This document shows positions 31,633 through 40,081 of a stretch of DNA of 64,000 nt, one piece after another. The stretch lies in NCBI GenBank assembly GCA_018223365.1, contig JAGTTP010000001.1, positions 1 to 64,000 of the forward strand. Reading direction: 5' to 3'. Position numbers and translations under genes: made by a program. The stretch comes from Clostridiaceae bacterium Marseille-Q4145 (GTDB lineage: Bacteria; Bacillota; Clostridia; Lachnospirales; Lachnospiraceae). The notes below the pieces were generated by a model. It did no database searches and was not told where the DNA came from. It saw nothing but the letters and a program-made list of their open reading frames with translations. Each line of letters opens with the position of its first letter. Position 1 is the first letter of the stretch.

Positions 31633-32304
31633 ATGGACTGGTTTCCACTGTATAATTCTCTGCGCATTGCGCTGATTGCCAGTGTGATCGTGTTTTTTTC
31701 GGGTATTTTTTCGGCCTACTATATAGCGAAGCTTCCACCGGCGGTAAAGGGTGTGTTGGATGTAGTACTGACATTGCCGCTGGTACTGCCGCCTACGGTT
31801 GTGGGGTATTTTCTACTTATGCTCATGGGACCCAGACGGCCTTTTGGTGCATGGGTGCTGGAGACGTTTGGCACAAAAATGGTCATGACCTGGTATTCCG
31901 GGATTTTTGCAGCGGCAGTAGTGGCATTTCCGCTTATGTACCGGACAGCCCGCGGTGCTTTTGAGAGTTTTGACGAGACCCTTTCTTATTCAGGGCAGAC
32001 CTTAGGTCTTTCAAATACATTTATTTTCTGGCATATCCGGATGCCGGCCTGCCGGCAGGGAATCCTGGCAGGAACGGTACTGGCCTTTGCAAGAGCATTG
32101 GGCGAGTATGGTGCCACCAGTATGATAGCAGGCTATACCCCCGGCAAGACTGCCACAATTTCGACAACGGTCTATCAGTTGTGGCGGACCGACAACGATG
32201 CCCTTGCATTTAAGTGGGTGCTGGTAAATGTAGCGATTTCTGCAGTGGTACTGTTGGCTGTAAACTTTCTGGAAAAGAAGCAGAGACGGTCAGCCGGGAG
32301 GTAG
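31633..32304 (+). CDS. modB: molybdate ABC transporter permease
   Basis: A 223-residue permease with five to six membrane helices. LTLPLVLPPTVVGYFLLMLM and FARALGEYGATSMIAGYTPG are typical ModB segments; the EAA loop is in between. It lies 18 bases after modA and seven before modC. Confidence 0.92.
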   Translation: MDWFPLYNSLRIALIASVIVFFSGIFSAYYIAKLPPAVKGVLDVVLTLPLVLPPTVVGYFLLMLMGPRRPFGAWVLETFGTKMVMTWYSGIFAAAVVAFPLMYRTARGAFESFDETLSYSGQTLGLSNTFIFWHIRMPACRQGILAGTVLAFARALGEYGATSMIAGYTPGKTATISTTVYQLWRTDNDALAFKWVLVNVAISAVVLLAVNFLEKKQRRSAGR

Positions 32305-32310
32305 GAGATC

Positions 32311-33435
32311 ATGTCATTATATGTAGATATCAGAAAGAAGCTGGGCGACTTTACATTGGAGACGAAGTTTGAGGTTCAGGATGGTGTGACGGGTATCTTA
32401 GGTGCCTCCGGATGCGGAAAGAGCATGACCCTTCGTTGTATCGCCGGTATTATGAAACCGGACGAGGGACATATTGAACTGAATGGTAAAGTACTGTTCG
32501 ATTCTTCCAGGAAGATCAACGTCCGCCCCCAGGACCGCCATGTGGGCCTTTTATTTCAGAATTATGCATTGTTTCCGAACATGACGGTACAGCAGAACCT
32601 GATGGCGGGGCTTATGGCCTATGAGAAAAATAAAAATACAGCCAGTCAGAAGATTCGGGAAATCCTGGAGAAATTTGAACTGAACGGTCTGGAATGGCAT
32701 AAACCTTCTGAATTATCAGGCGGACAGCAGCAGAGAGTCGCACTGGCGCGTATTTTTCTGTCCAGTCCGGATATTTTGATGATGGATGAGCCTTTTTCGG
32801 CCCTTGACGGTTATCTTCGGTGGAATTTGGAACAGGAACTGCTGGATGTGCTGAAGGATTTTGCGGGACCAACTCTCTTTGTCTCTCATAGCAGAGATGA
32901 AGTTTATCGAATCTGTGACCGTGTGTGTGTCATGGATCATGGCATTTCCAGCCCGGTAATTCCTGTAAAACAGCTGTTTGAAGCACCGGAGTCAAGAGCT
33001 GCGGCATTGCTATCCGGCTGCAAAAATTTTGCAAGAGCAAAAGTTACAAAAGCAGCTTCCGCAGAACAACCGGGCAACGTTTATGTACCGGATTGGGGCG
33101 AGACACTTTCCTATACGGGAATGTCTTCAGGAGAAATTCATTATATTGGAGTCCGCAGTCATTATATTCATCCTGTCACTGAGCAGGAAGCGGCTGCTCA
33201 TCCGGAAAATACATTTCCATGTCATATGGAAAAGGTCATTGATGATGTATTTTCAACGGTGCTCATGGTACGTCCTGAGCATGCAGAAAGCTCAGAAAAG
33301 AGCCGAAAACAGCATTTTGATAAAATCCGTGTGGAGATAACCAAGGAATTCTGGCAGGAGTTCTGTGAAAAAGAACACCCGCAGGATACTGTATGGCTCC
33401 ATGTAAATCCTGCGGATGTGATGGTATTAAAATAA
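32311..33435 (+). CDS. modC: molybdate ABC transporter ATPase
   Basis: A 374-residue ABC ATPase with Walker A GASGCGKSMTLRCIAG (about 32-47), Q-loop LLFQNYALFPNMTV, signature SGGQQQRVALARI and Walker B ILMMDEP. The C-terminal 150 residues resemble a regulatory extension with a weakly conserved TOBE/MOP-like fold. It drives molybdate uptake with ModB. Its stop at 33435 is three bases from the stop of convergent moaA. Confidence 0.9.
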   Translation: MSLYVDIRKKLGDFTLETKFEVQDGVTGILGASGCGKSMTLRCIAGIMKPDEGHIELNGKVLFDSSRKINVRPQDRHVGLLFQNYALFPNMTVQQNLMAGLMAYEKNKNTASQKIREILEKFELNGLEWHKPSELSGGQQQRVALARIFLSSPDILMMDEPFSALDGYLRWNLEQELLDVLKDFAGPTLFVSHSRDEVYRICDRVCVMDHGISSPVIPVKQLFEAPESRAAALLSGCKNFARAKVTKAASAEQPGNVYVPDWGETLSYTGMSSGEIHYIGVRSHYIHPVTEQEAAAHPENTFPCHMEKVIDDVFSTVLMVRPEHAESSEKSRKQHFDKIRVEITKEFWQEFCEKEHPQDTVWLHVNPADVMVLK

Positions 33436-33438
33436 ACA

Positions 33439-34404
33439 TTAACCGCCGATACGGGACATTTCATTCGTTTCCGTTACAGCAGAAATAGTTTCAAAGCAGT
33501 GAGCGGCAGGTTTCTGATAGATAGCCTGTGTGAGCAGCTGCCTGACGTCCTCAGGACTTCCGGTTCTGAGGGCTTTTTTTATGGAAATATGGTCACCGTA
33601 ACAAAGACATGGTTTGAGTTCTCCTGTCGCAGTCAGGCGGATACGGTTGCACTGATTACAGAATTTTCCATGAATGGCACTGATAAAGCCGATGCTGCCC
33701 TGAAATCCTTCGATACGATAATAGCGGGCAGGTCCGTTTCCATGAGGTCGTTCTTCTGGTATCAACGAACCGAATGTAAAAGTCAGCTTTTCCAAAAGTT
33801 CTGAATTAGAAATGGGAGACAGTTCTTTTCCGTATCCAATGGGCATTAGCTCGATAAAACGAACATCCAGAGGATGATCTTTTGCAAGTAAAACAAGATT
33901 CTTCCACTCTCCAGCATTGACATTCTGCTGCAATACCACGTTAATTTTCAGTGGAATGTGTAAGGCCTCCATGGTGCGGATACCTTCCAGTACACGGGAA
34001 AGTTCAGAAGCTCCGGTAATCTTTGTATATGTATCCGGATTCAGGGTATCAAGGCTTACATTAACTGCATGGAGTCCCTGACGCTTCAGGTCTGCTGCAT
34101 ATTCTTTGAGCAGAATACCGTTGGTGGTCAGAGTTACCTGCTCAATCCCCGGAAGGGAGGTCAGCATACCAATGAGATCGATACATCCCTTCCGCACCAA
34201 TGGTTCCCCGCCGGTGATTTTGATTTTTCGGATACCAAGGGCAGATGCCTGTCTGCAGACTTCTGTGATTTCTTCCAGCGTCAGGATCTCTTCCATAGGA
34301 ACCCATTCAATTCCATGGGGCATACAGTAACGGCATCTCAAATTGCAGCGGTCTGTGATGGAGACACGCAGGTAATCGATGGTTCGTCCGTAGTGATCCT
34401 TCAT
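33439..34404 (-). CDS. moaA: GTP 3',8-cyclase (radical SAM)
   Basis: A 321-residue MoaA, the first enzyme of molybdenum cofactor synthesis, turning GTP into 3',8-cyclo-GTP. The radical SAM motif is CNLRCRYC near residue 20. A second cluster site is FCNQCNRIRLTATGELKPC. The protein ends in Gly-Gly (RIGG), the C-terminal tail needed for activity. The frame is open to 34575, but MKDHYGRTIDYLR at 34404 matches the family start and overlaps the moaC stop by four bases, so 34404 is chosen. Confidence 0.93.
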   Translation of the reverse strand: MKDHYGRTIDYLRVSITDRCNLRCRYCMPHGIEWVPMEEILTLEEITEVCRQASALGIRKIKITGGEPLVRKGCIDLIGMLTSLPGIEQVTLTTNGILLKEYAADLKRQGLHAVNVSLDTLNPDTYTKITGASELSRVLEGIRTMEALHIPLKINVVLQQNVNAGEWKNLVLLAKDHPLDVRFIELMPIGYGKELSPISNSELLEKLTFTFGSLIPEERPHGNGPARYYRIEGFQGSIGFISAIHGKFCNQCNRIRLTATGELKPCLCYGDHISIKKALRTGSPEDVRQLLTQAIYQKPAAHCFETISAVTETNEMSRIGG

Positions 34405-34874
34405 CGTACAAAATCCCCGCTTTTTCCACCTTTTTTTTCGCAAAGATGGATATCGCTCATCTCCATCCGTTTGTCCACGGCCTTGCACATATCGTAGATG
34501 GTCAGAAGGGCAATCTGCACACCGGTTAATGCTTCCATCTCCACACCGGTCTTTCCCGTGGTGCGGGTAGTACATATGGCACGGATAGAAGATTCCGGTT
34601 CTTCCATTTCAAAATGAATTTCCACTTTTGTCAGGTTCAGAAGATGACAGAGGGGAATGAGCTCTGAGGTTTTCTTAGCAGCCATGATACCGGCCACCCT
34701 TGCCACACCAAGCACATCTCCTTTTCCCATAGATCCTTCTTTTACTTTCTCAAAACACTCCTGGCTCATGCAGATGCGGCCTTCCGCAATCGCTTCCCGT
34801 GCGGTATCGGATTTTTCGCTTACATCGACCATGACGGCTTCGCCCTGCCGGTTAAAATGTGTAAATTCACTCAT
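34401..34874 (-). CDS. moaC: cyclic pyranopterin monophosphate synthase
   Basis: A 157-residue MoaC, which converts the MoaA product to cyclic pyranopterin monophosphate. MVDVSEKSDTAREAIAEG, GDVLGVARVAGIMAAKKT and LIPLCHLL are family signatures, as is GVEMEALTGVQIALLTIYDM with the active-site segment. The frame extends to 35027 but AAGGAG sits before the ATG at 34874. It is the first gene of moaC-moaA, with moaA overlapping by ATGA. Confidence 0.93.
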   Translation of the reverse strand: MSEFTHFNRQGEAVMVDVSEKSDTAREAIAEGRICMSQECFEKVKEGSMGKGDVLGVARVAGIMAAKKTSELIPLCHLLNLTKVEIHFEMEEPESSIRAICTTRTTGKTGVEMEALTGVQIALLTIYDMCKAVDKRMEMSDIHLCEKKGGKSGDFVR

Positions 34875-34931
34875 GTGATTCTCCTTATGTAATCCCACAA
34901 TTGATAGAAAAATGAGGGATTTCTGGGATTT

Positions 34932-34960
34932 ATTATACCGTTGGCATTCTTTTCTGTCAA
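34932..34960 (-). promoter_or_regulatory. promoter of moaC-moaA
   Basis: On the minus strand TTGACA (34960-34955), a 17-nt spacer and TATAAT (34937-34932). It is a near-consensus promoter. A weaker plus-strand promoter (TTGCTT 34972-34977, TACCAT 34995-35000) faces the MOSC-MogA gene. No molybdenum-cofactor riboswitch is visible in this gap. Confidence 0.75.
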
Positions 34961-35044
34961 ACTTGTGGCGGTTGCTTTTCCATCGAAGATAAGGTACCAT
35001 AGAAGCAGATTTACTTACAGTACGCATGAGGAGGAACTGGCAGT

Positions 35045-35968
35045 ATGGGAAAAATTATTGCTGTAAATATAAGTGAAGAGAAGGGGACACCCAAAAAAAA
35101 TATACATTCCGCAAACCTTATCGAAGACTGGGGCGTGGAGCACGACGCTCATGCCGGAAAATGGCATCGCCAGGTTAGTCTTTTATCTTATGAAAAAATA
35201 GAAGATTTTAAGAAGAAAGGCGCACCGGTTGTAGATGGCGCATTTGGCGAAAATCTGACGGTGCAGGGAATTGATTTAAAGACACTTCCCATAGGGACGC
35301 GTCTGCAGTGCAATGAGGTTCTTCTGGAAGTAACTCAGATTGGTAAGCAGTGCCACAGCGGTTGTGAGATCTTTAAGGTCATGGGGGACTGCATTATGCC
35401 AAGAGAAGGAATTTTTGCAAGAGTTCTGAAGGGTGGTGTCATTTCTGAGGGAGATGAGATTAACGTGGTAAAAAGGCCTTTCCGGGCAGCAATTCTTACG
35501 TCCAGTGATTCCGGTTATGCAGGAGAAAGAGAGGATCTAAGTGGTCCGACAATCAGGAAAATACTGGAAAACAATGGATATGAAGTGGTGCATACCATTC
35601 TTCTGCCGGATGACCGGGATATGCTGGCGGCGGAGATGGCTCGTATTGCTGATGAGGGGATTGCAGAGCTTCTGTTGACGACAGGGGGAACGGGATTTTC
35701 ACCGAGGGACTGTATGCCGGAGGCAACCATGGACATCTCGGAGCGGATGGTTCCGGGGATCCCGGAGGCCATCCGTGCCTACAGCATGACCATTACGCCG
35801 AGAGCTATGCTGAGCAGGGCAACAGCCTGTATCCGAAAACAGACTCTGATTATCAATCTTCCGGGCAGTCCGAAAGCGGTGAAAGAATCACTGGAATATA
35901 TTCTGCCTTCCCTGCAGCACGGACTGGAAATTCTGACAGGGGCAGCAACTAATTGTGCCCGGAAATAA
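35045..35968 (+). CDS. MOSC domain fused to MogA/MoaB
   Basis: A 307-residue fusion. Residues 1-145 are a MOSC domain: GVEHDAHAGKWHRQVSLLSYEKI, AFGENLTVQGID and the conserved Cys in QCHSGCEIFK. Residues 148-307 are a MogA/MoaB domain: ILTSSDSGYAGEREDLSGPT, LLLTTGGTGFSPRDCMPEAT and LPGSPKAVKE. MogA adenylylates molybdopterin before metal insertion, and MOSC domains deliver sulfur to the cofactor, so the fusion may couple the two steps. GAGGAGG precedes the ATG. It converges with the PfkB gene with two bases between stops. Confidence 0.88.
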   Translation: MGKIIAVNISEEKGTPKKNIHSANLIEDWGVEHDAHAGKWHRQVSLLSYEKIEDFKKKGAPVVDGAFGENLTVQGIDLKTLPIGTRLQCNEVLLEVTQIGKQCHSGCEIFKVMGDCIMPREGIFARVLKGGVISEGDEINVVKRPFRAAILTSSDSGYAGEREDLSGPTIRKILENNGYEVVHTILLPDDRDMLAAEMARIADEGIAELLLTTGGTGFSPRDCMPEATMDISERMVPGIPEAIRAYSMTITPRAMLSRATACIRKQTLIINLPGSPKAVKESLEYILPSLQHGLEILTGAATNCARK

Positions 35969-35970
35969 AA

Positions 35971-36912
35971 TTACACCTGCTCTGTGATTCCTAATTCTGC
36001 CGGAAGAAATCGGGGACATACATTTTCAGAAGAAGTAATTACGGAAGCAGCCAGGCGGGTTCCGATGGCAACTGCTTTTTCCAGGGTATTTCCATAGGTA
36101 AGACCGCTGGCTACACCGGCACAGAAGGAATCACCCGCACCGGTGGTATCCTTCACCTGTACGTTTCTGGCCGGACAGAAGCCTCGAAGACCGTTTTTAT
36201 CCGCAAAAACAGCTCCCTGGCCACCCATAGTAACAACCATAGACGAAATATTGGCGTGTTTCAGGCAGTCTGCCAGAATGTCCTGCATTTCATCCGGAGT
36301 CTTATCATTGTAGTCATCAGAAAAGAACATGCCGGCTTCCTGCTGATTGCAGATAAAGCAGTCGAATTTCTGAAGGAAGTCCCGGCGCTCCATAGCAATA
36401 CTCATATTGCTGACCACACCATATAGTTTTTTATTATATTTTTCGCAAAGCAGAACTACTTTTTTCACAATTTCTTTTTCCATATCCACTTCGATGACAA
36501 CCGAATCACATTGAGAGATAATCTCGTCACCCTTTTCCTCCAGAATCGTGAGGATCGGGGTAAGATCCGGACGCTGGGAGATAGAACCGGCCACATCACC
36601 ATTGTGATCAAATACAGCCAGCCAGGTGCCCATGCCGCCGGGAACAGTCTGCATATATTCAGTATTTACCTTGTGTCTCTGCAGTTTGTGGATGACCTCC
36701 TCACCGAGAGCAGAATTATCTACAATACCAAGAAAGGTGGGGCGAAGCTCGATGTTTGCAATGTCCTCTACCACATTGCGGCTGACACCGCCGTGAACAT
36801 ATTCTACTTTTCCTGCATTTCTCCCGTCCGGGATATACACGTCTTCCGGAAATCCTTTGATATCCACAAATACCGCGCCCAAAACTACAATACCATTTTT
36901 ATTTACTGCCAT
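35971..36912 (-). CDS. PfkB family sugar/nucleoside kinase
   Basis: A 313-residue ribokinase-fold enzyme. GGVSRNVVEDIANIELRPTF is the substrate-side signature (like GGxxxN of PfkB), and DTTGAGDSFCAGVA holds the catalytic Asp and anion hole. A Gln/Glu-rich NQQEAG segment is also typical. The first ATG at 36945 has no ribosome site; the ATG at 36912, behind AAGGAACG, is preferred. Substrate unknown, possibly pseudouridine or a similar nucleoside; no glycosidase partner is present. Promoter TTGCTT-17-TATAAT on the minus strand at 37005-36977. Confidence 0.8.
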   Translation of the reverse strand: MAVNKNGIVVLGAVFVDIKGFPEDVYIPDGRNAGKVEYVHGGVSRNVVEDIANIELRPTFLGIVDNSALGEEVIHKLQRHKVNTEYMQTVPGGMGTWLAVFDHNGDVAGSISQRPDLTPILTILEEKGDEIISQCDSVVIEVDMEKEIVKKVVLLCEKYNKKLYGVVSNMSIAMERRDFLQKFDCFICNQQEAGMFFSDDYNDKTPDEMQDILADCLKHANISSMVVTMGGQGAVFADKNGLRGFCPARNVQVKDTTGAGDSFCAGVASGLTYGNTLEKAVAIGTRLAASVITSSENVCPRFLPAELGITEQV

Positions 36913-36976
36913 CTTTTGTTTTCGTTCCTTCCGTTTATCATTCATTTCTGTTAAAAATTCTCACAAGTGAATGCTT

Positions 36977-37005
36977 ATTATACCATGAAAGCTGATTGAA
37001 AGCAA
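36977..37005 (-). promoter_or_regulatory. promoter of the PfkB kinase gene
   Basis: On the minus strand TTGCTT (37005-37000), 17-nt spacer and TATAAT (36982-36977), back to back with the yneA promoter. Confidence 0.65.
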
Positions 37006-37017
37006 AAAGAAAAAGAT

Positions 37018-37093
37018 CGAACAAATATTCGAAAATGCCATTGACAAACATTTGTTCTGGTAATATAATAAAGCCAATAAGGAACAAATGTTC
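37018..37093 (+). promoter_or_regulatory. yneA promoter with three LexA-type SOS boxes
   Basis: TTGACA (37041-37046), 17-nt spacer and TATAAT (37064-37069) form a perfect promoter. SOS boxes of the Gram-positive GAAC-N4-GTTC type occur at 37018-37031 (CGAACAAATATTCG, one mismatch), 37046-37057 (AAACATTTGTTC, in the spacer) and 37082-37093 (GAACAAATGTTC, perfect). A TTTGTTCGAA lies further at 37100-37109. LexA should hold the gene off tightly. Confidence 0.85.
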
Positions 37094-37123
37094 GGAAAGT
37101 TTGTTCGAAGGAGGACGAGTGAA

Positions 37124-37510
37124 ATGTATGCAGCAGAGATGATGGAGCGTAAGCAGATTAGAAGAGTAAACAGAGCAAAAGCGCAAAAACAGCAGCAAGA
37201 ACGGAAAAAACTCCTTCTGATGATTTTGATGACTATTCTGATAGTTTTTGGAATTGGTTTTGGATTTGGCACCCTGTTTACCAGGGCACAGGAGCCAGAG
37301 CAGGATTCTGCACATAAATATTTTACGAGTATTGAGATTGAAAAGGGGGATACTCTCTGGGACATTGCCGGCGAATATATGGATGATACGCATTATATGT
37401 CCAGAGAGGATTATCTAAATGAGGTTATGACGATTAACCGTATGACGAACAGCAAACTTGTCTCCGGTCATAAATTAATTGTGCCCTATTATTCCGACGA
37501 TATGATGTAA
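37124..37510 (+). CDS. yneA: YneA-like SOS cell-division suppressor (LysM)
   Basis: A 128-residue protein: a basic, Gln-rich cytoplasmic start, one membrane helix (LLLMILMTILIVFGIGFGFG, about 29-48) and a C-terminal LysM domain (IEIEKGDTLWDIAGEYM through KLVSGHKLIVPYY). This is the structure of B. subtilis YneA, which delays division after DNA damage. AAGGAGG (37108-37114) is nine bases before ATG 37124; the ATG at 37088 lies in the last SOS box. The three boxes support the role. lexA itself starts at 63888. Confidence 0.9.
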   Translation: MYAAEMMERKQIRRVNRAKAQKQQQERKKLLLMILMTILIVFGIGFGFGTLFTRAQEPEQDSAHKYFTSIEIEKGDTLWDIAGEYMDDTHYMSREDYLNEVMTINRMTNSKLVSGHKLIVPYYSDDMM

Positions 37511-37618
37511 AGATAGAAGAATTCATTAAGATTCTTTTAAGATTAACTTCCGTCCATTGAGCCTGTTTTCAAAATATGTTAGAGTAGTCATAACATATGG
37601 ATACAAAGGAGGCTCTTT

Positions 37619-38749
37619 ATGAGGAACAAATCTTATTATTTACTTTTTGTTTTGTACATCCTGATGTTTGGATTTATCCTCTTCATCAATGGAGTGTTCA
37701 CAGGACAGGTAACATCAAAAAGCAATCTGATCATTAATATTGCCTTTCTTGTCCTGATTGGAATTCTGATGGTAATTGCTGCTGTGCATTTTACCAGACT
37801 GAATCAGGTGACGGATGCATTAGTGGACGCAGCGGATGCCATGCAGCAGTCCTATGATGACAGCAGAAAGAATCTTTGGAACGAATACAAAGATAAAAAA
37901 GATACTTTCGGGAATACTCTTTTGAATGAGCAGTTTGCAAAATATCAGAGAAGGATCGCAGCTCATACAACGGCGAAGGGTTCTATTGTCAGTGCATGCC
38001 CGGTAGAAGAATACCTGAATGAAGACTTTATTGATCAGATCAGCTGTGCTCACTATAATGGGGCAGTGGCAGGTACCATGTCAGGACTTGGAATTTTAGG
38101 AACATTTCTGGGATTGACCTTGGGAATGATCCATTTCTCCGGGAATGACATTTTTACTATTTCAGATAATATCGGACCGCTGTTGGATGGAATGAAGGTA
38201 GCATTCCATACTTCTGTTTATGGTATTTTCTTTTCACTGGTATTTAATTTTGTATATCGGGGACTGATGGCAGATGCTTATCAGAAACTTTCTGTATTTC
38301 TGGAGACATTTCACGAATGCGTAGAACCATCTGTCAGTACGGTAGATGAGAATACCAGCGCCATGCTGATTTATCAGGCGAACATGGCAAATTCCATGAA
38401 GACTATCATGGAACTTATGAAAGGACAGGCGGCTGAACAGACAAAGGGACTTTCCCAGATTGTGCAGCAATTTGTGAATCAGATGAGCGAAACGATGGGT
38501 TCTAATATGGAACAGCTTGGTACCAATTTAAAAGAAGCATGTGAAGCACAGGCAACTTATGCAAGAAATTTCCAGCGTCTGGAAGAAAGTACCAAACTTT
38601 TGCTGGAGGCCAGCCGTTCTATGCATGATACGATTAACATATCATTGGAAAGGCAGGAAGAGGCAGCAAAAAAGTTGTCAGAGACCTGTGATAATATCAG
38701 CAATGAGCTTTATACTTTTCACCAGATGAGGAATTTATATGAAAAATAA
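37619..38749 (+). CDS. MotA/TolQ/ExbB-type proton channel protein (ZorA-like)
   Basis: A 376-residue membrane protein. Two N-terminal helices (about 4-26 and 37-58), a cytoplasmic segment, then a MotA/ExbB core with helices around 150-172 (GTMSGLGILGTFLGLTLGMI) and 195-217. The tail from about 240 is a long cytoplasmic coiled coil. Such proteins form the pentameric stator of proton-driven motors, and ZorA of Zorya defence has the same core with a long tail. It overlaps the MotB-like gene by 11 bases. AAAGGAGG lies before the ATG. No flagellar genes are present. Confidence 0.8.
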   Translation: MRNKSYYLLFVLYILMFGFILFINGVFTGQVTSKSNLIINIAFLVLIGILMVIAAVHFTRLNQVTDALVDAADAMQQSYDDSRKNLWNEYKDKKDTFGNTLLNEQFAKYQRRIAAHTTAKGSIVSACPVEEYLNEDFIDQISCAHYNGAVAGTMSGLGILGTFLGLTLGMIHFSGNDIFTISDNIGPLLDGMKVAFHTSVYGIFFSLVFNFVYRGLMADAYQKLSVFLETFHECVEPSVSTVDENTSAMLIYQANMANSMKTIMELMKGQAAEQTKGLSQIVQQFVNQMSETMGSNMEQLGTNLKEACEAQATYARNFQRLEESTKLLLEASRSMHDTINISLERQEEAAKKLSETCDNISNELYTFHQMRNLYEK

Positions 38750-39626
38750 GAAGCGTTCCAGAGAAGCGTTTAAAGCGCCCAGTTACTGGCAGTCCTATTC
38801 TGATATGATGGCAGCGCTTCTTTTGATCTTTATTCTTATTATTGCCATCACACTGGGCATTTATAAACAGAAGCAGGCAGATCTGGAGACGACCCAGCAG
38901 CAGCTGAACAGTACCCAGCAGGATCTGGCTATGTCAGAAGAAGAATTAAAAAATTCTATGGCAAAGCTGGATGATGCCAACAGTAAAGTAACTTTGACGC
39001 AGGAGCAGCTGCAGGCTGCCTATAATGCCATTGCTGCAAAACAGTCCGAGATTGATGCCACCCAGGAAGAACTTCGTTCTACGAAGAGCCAGCTGGAAGA
39101 TATTGTGGGAATCCGAACCAATATCATCAGGGAACTGCAGTCCAGTCTAAGCGGATCTTCCATGACAGTTGACCCACAAACCGGCTCCATTACATTTTCA
39201 TCGGATGTGTTGTTTAAATATAACAGTTCTGTTTTGACAGAGAACAGCAAGACCACACTTAAAGAGATCATTCCGACTTACTTAAGCGTTTTGCTTCAGG
39301 ATAGTTTTCGGCCATATATCGCAGAGATTATAGTGGAAGGACATACGGATACGGATGGCGGGTATGCCAGCAATATGGAATTATCCTTTGCACGTGCGAA
39401 TGCAGTGGCAGAGTTTTGTCAGAAGGAGAAAAATGGTTTGACGAATGAGCAGATCAAGGAACTTCAGAATGTACTGACTGTAAACGGACGTTCCTACAGT
39501 AGCCCGGTATATAAGGAGGGTACTTCCGAAGTAGATATGGCGGCATCCAGAAGAGTAGAGATCAAGTTTCGTCTGAAAGAGGATGAGATGATCGATAAGA
39601 TCAACGAGGTTCTGAACGAATCATAG
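38739..39626 (+). CDS. MotB/OmpA-domain membrane protein (ZorB-like)
   Basis: A 295-residue protein with one membrane helix near 18-42 that starts YWQSYSDMMAALLLIF; Asp22 is the likely proton-carrying residue of MotB and ExbD proteins. A coiled coil (about 45-125) is followed by an OmpA-type peptidoglycan-binding domain (FKYNSSVL, IIVEGHTDTDG, SFARANAVAEF, MAASRRVEIKF). It should assemble as a dimer in the channel made by the upstream protein. The gene ends a two-gene unit. No ZorC, ZorD or ZorE is found. Confidence 0.82.
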   Translation: MKNKKRSREAFKAPSYWQSYSDMMAALLLIFILIIAITLGIYKQKQADLETTQQQLNSTQQDLAMSEEELKNSMAKLDDANSKVTLTQEQLQAAYNAIAAKQSEIDATQEELRSTKSQLEDIVGIRTNIIRELQSSLSGSSMTVDPQTGSITFSSDVLFKYNSSVLTENSKTTLKEIIPTYLSVLLQDSFRPYIAEIIVEGHTDTDGGYASNMELSFARANAVAEFCQKEKNGLTNEQIKELQNVLTVNGRSYSSPVYKEGTSEVDMAASRRVEIKFRLKEDEMIDKINEVLNES

Positions 39627-39811
39627 AAAAAAGTAGGAAAAACAACGAGACCGTAAATGCTAACACTACATAAGGAAGTAATTTGAAAACACATCAAATA
39701 CAAGCATTACATAGGGATTTGGGGACAGCGACATCTGCTTTATCTAAAAACACACCGCAAATTTACATACACCAACTTGCTTACAAGCGGCTTGATTACA
39801 TATTACCGCCC

Positions 39812-39869
39812 TTGACAAGATACGCATATCCGAATAAAATATAATTGTAAGATTATTCGGTTATGCGTA
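39812..39869 (+). promoter_or_regulatory. promoter with long dyad ahead of the HTH gene
   Basis: TTGACA (39812-39817), a 17-nt spacer and TAAAAT (39835-39840) form a near-consensus promoter. A 17-base left arm (39821-39837) and right arm (39853-39869) form an almost perfect dyad, TACGCATA.CCGAATAA against TTATTCGG.TATGCGTA. The left arm covers the spacer and -10. It looks like an operator, probably for the HTH protein at 39887. The earlier part of the 39627-39811 gap shows no gene. Confidence 0.7.
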
Positions 39870-39886
39870 CTTTTTGGAGGATAGAA

Positions 39887-40066
39887 ATGGATTACATATC
39901 AGTCAGAGAAGCGGCGCAAAAATGGGAAATCTCTGAACGGCGTGTTCAAAAACTATGTGAAGAAAGCAGAATAGACGGAATACAAAAATTCGGGCGTTCT
40001 TGGATGATTCCTAAAACGGCGAACAAGCCGATAGATTTACGAAGAAAAGATAATTCGTCCCAATAA
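39887..40066 (+). CDS. small excisionase-like HTH protein
   Basis: A 59-residue DNA-binding protein with the MerR/Xis-type winged-helix pattern YISVREAAQKWEISERRVQKL and FGRSWMIPKTA. GGAGG is seven bases before the ATG at 39887; an ATG at 39863 lies in the dyad. Proteins of this kind are transposon- or phage-related adaptors or local regulators. It is 15 bases ahead of a LysR gene and could control it. Confidence 0.75.
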   Translation: MDYISVREAAQKWEISERRVQKLCEESRIDGIQKFGRSWMIPKTANKPIDLRRKDNSSQ

Positions 40067-40081
40067 GGCAGGTGAAATGTT

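Noticed and set aside
34875..35044. Molybdenum-cofactor riboswitch between moaC and the MOSC-MogA gene
   Set aside because: The 170-base gap is mostly promoter DNA without the long conserved stems and tetraloop-like parts expected for that riboswitch.
37619..39626. Complete Zorya defence system
   Set aside because: Only the ZorA/B-like motor pair is present; no ZorC, ZorD or ZorE gene follows, so only a motor-like unit is claimed.
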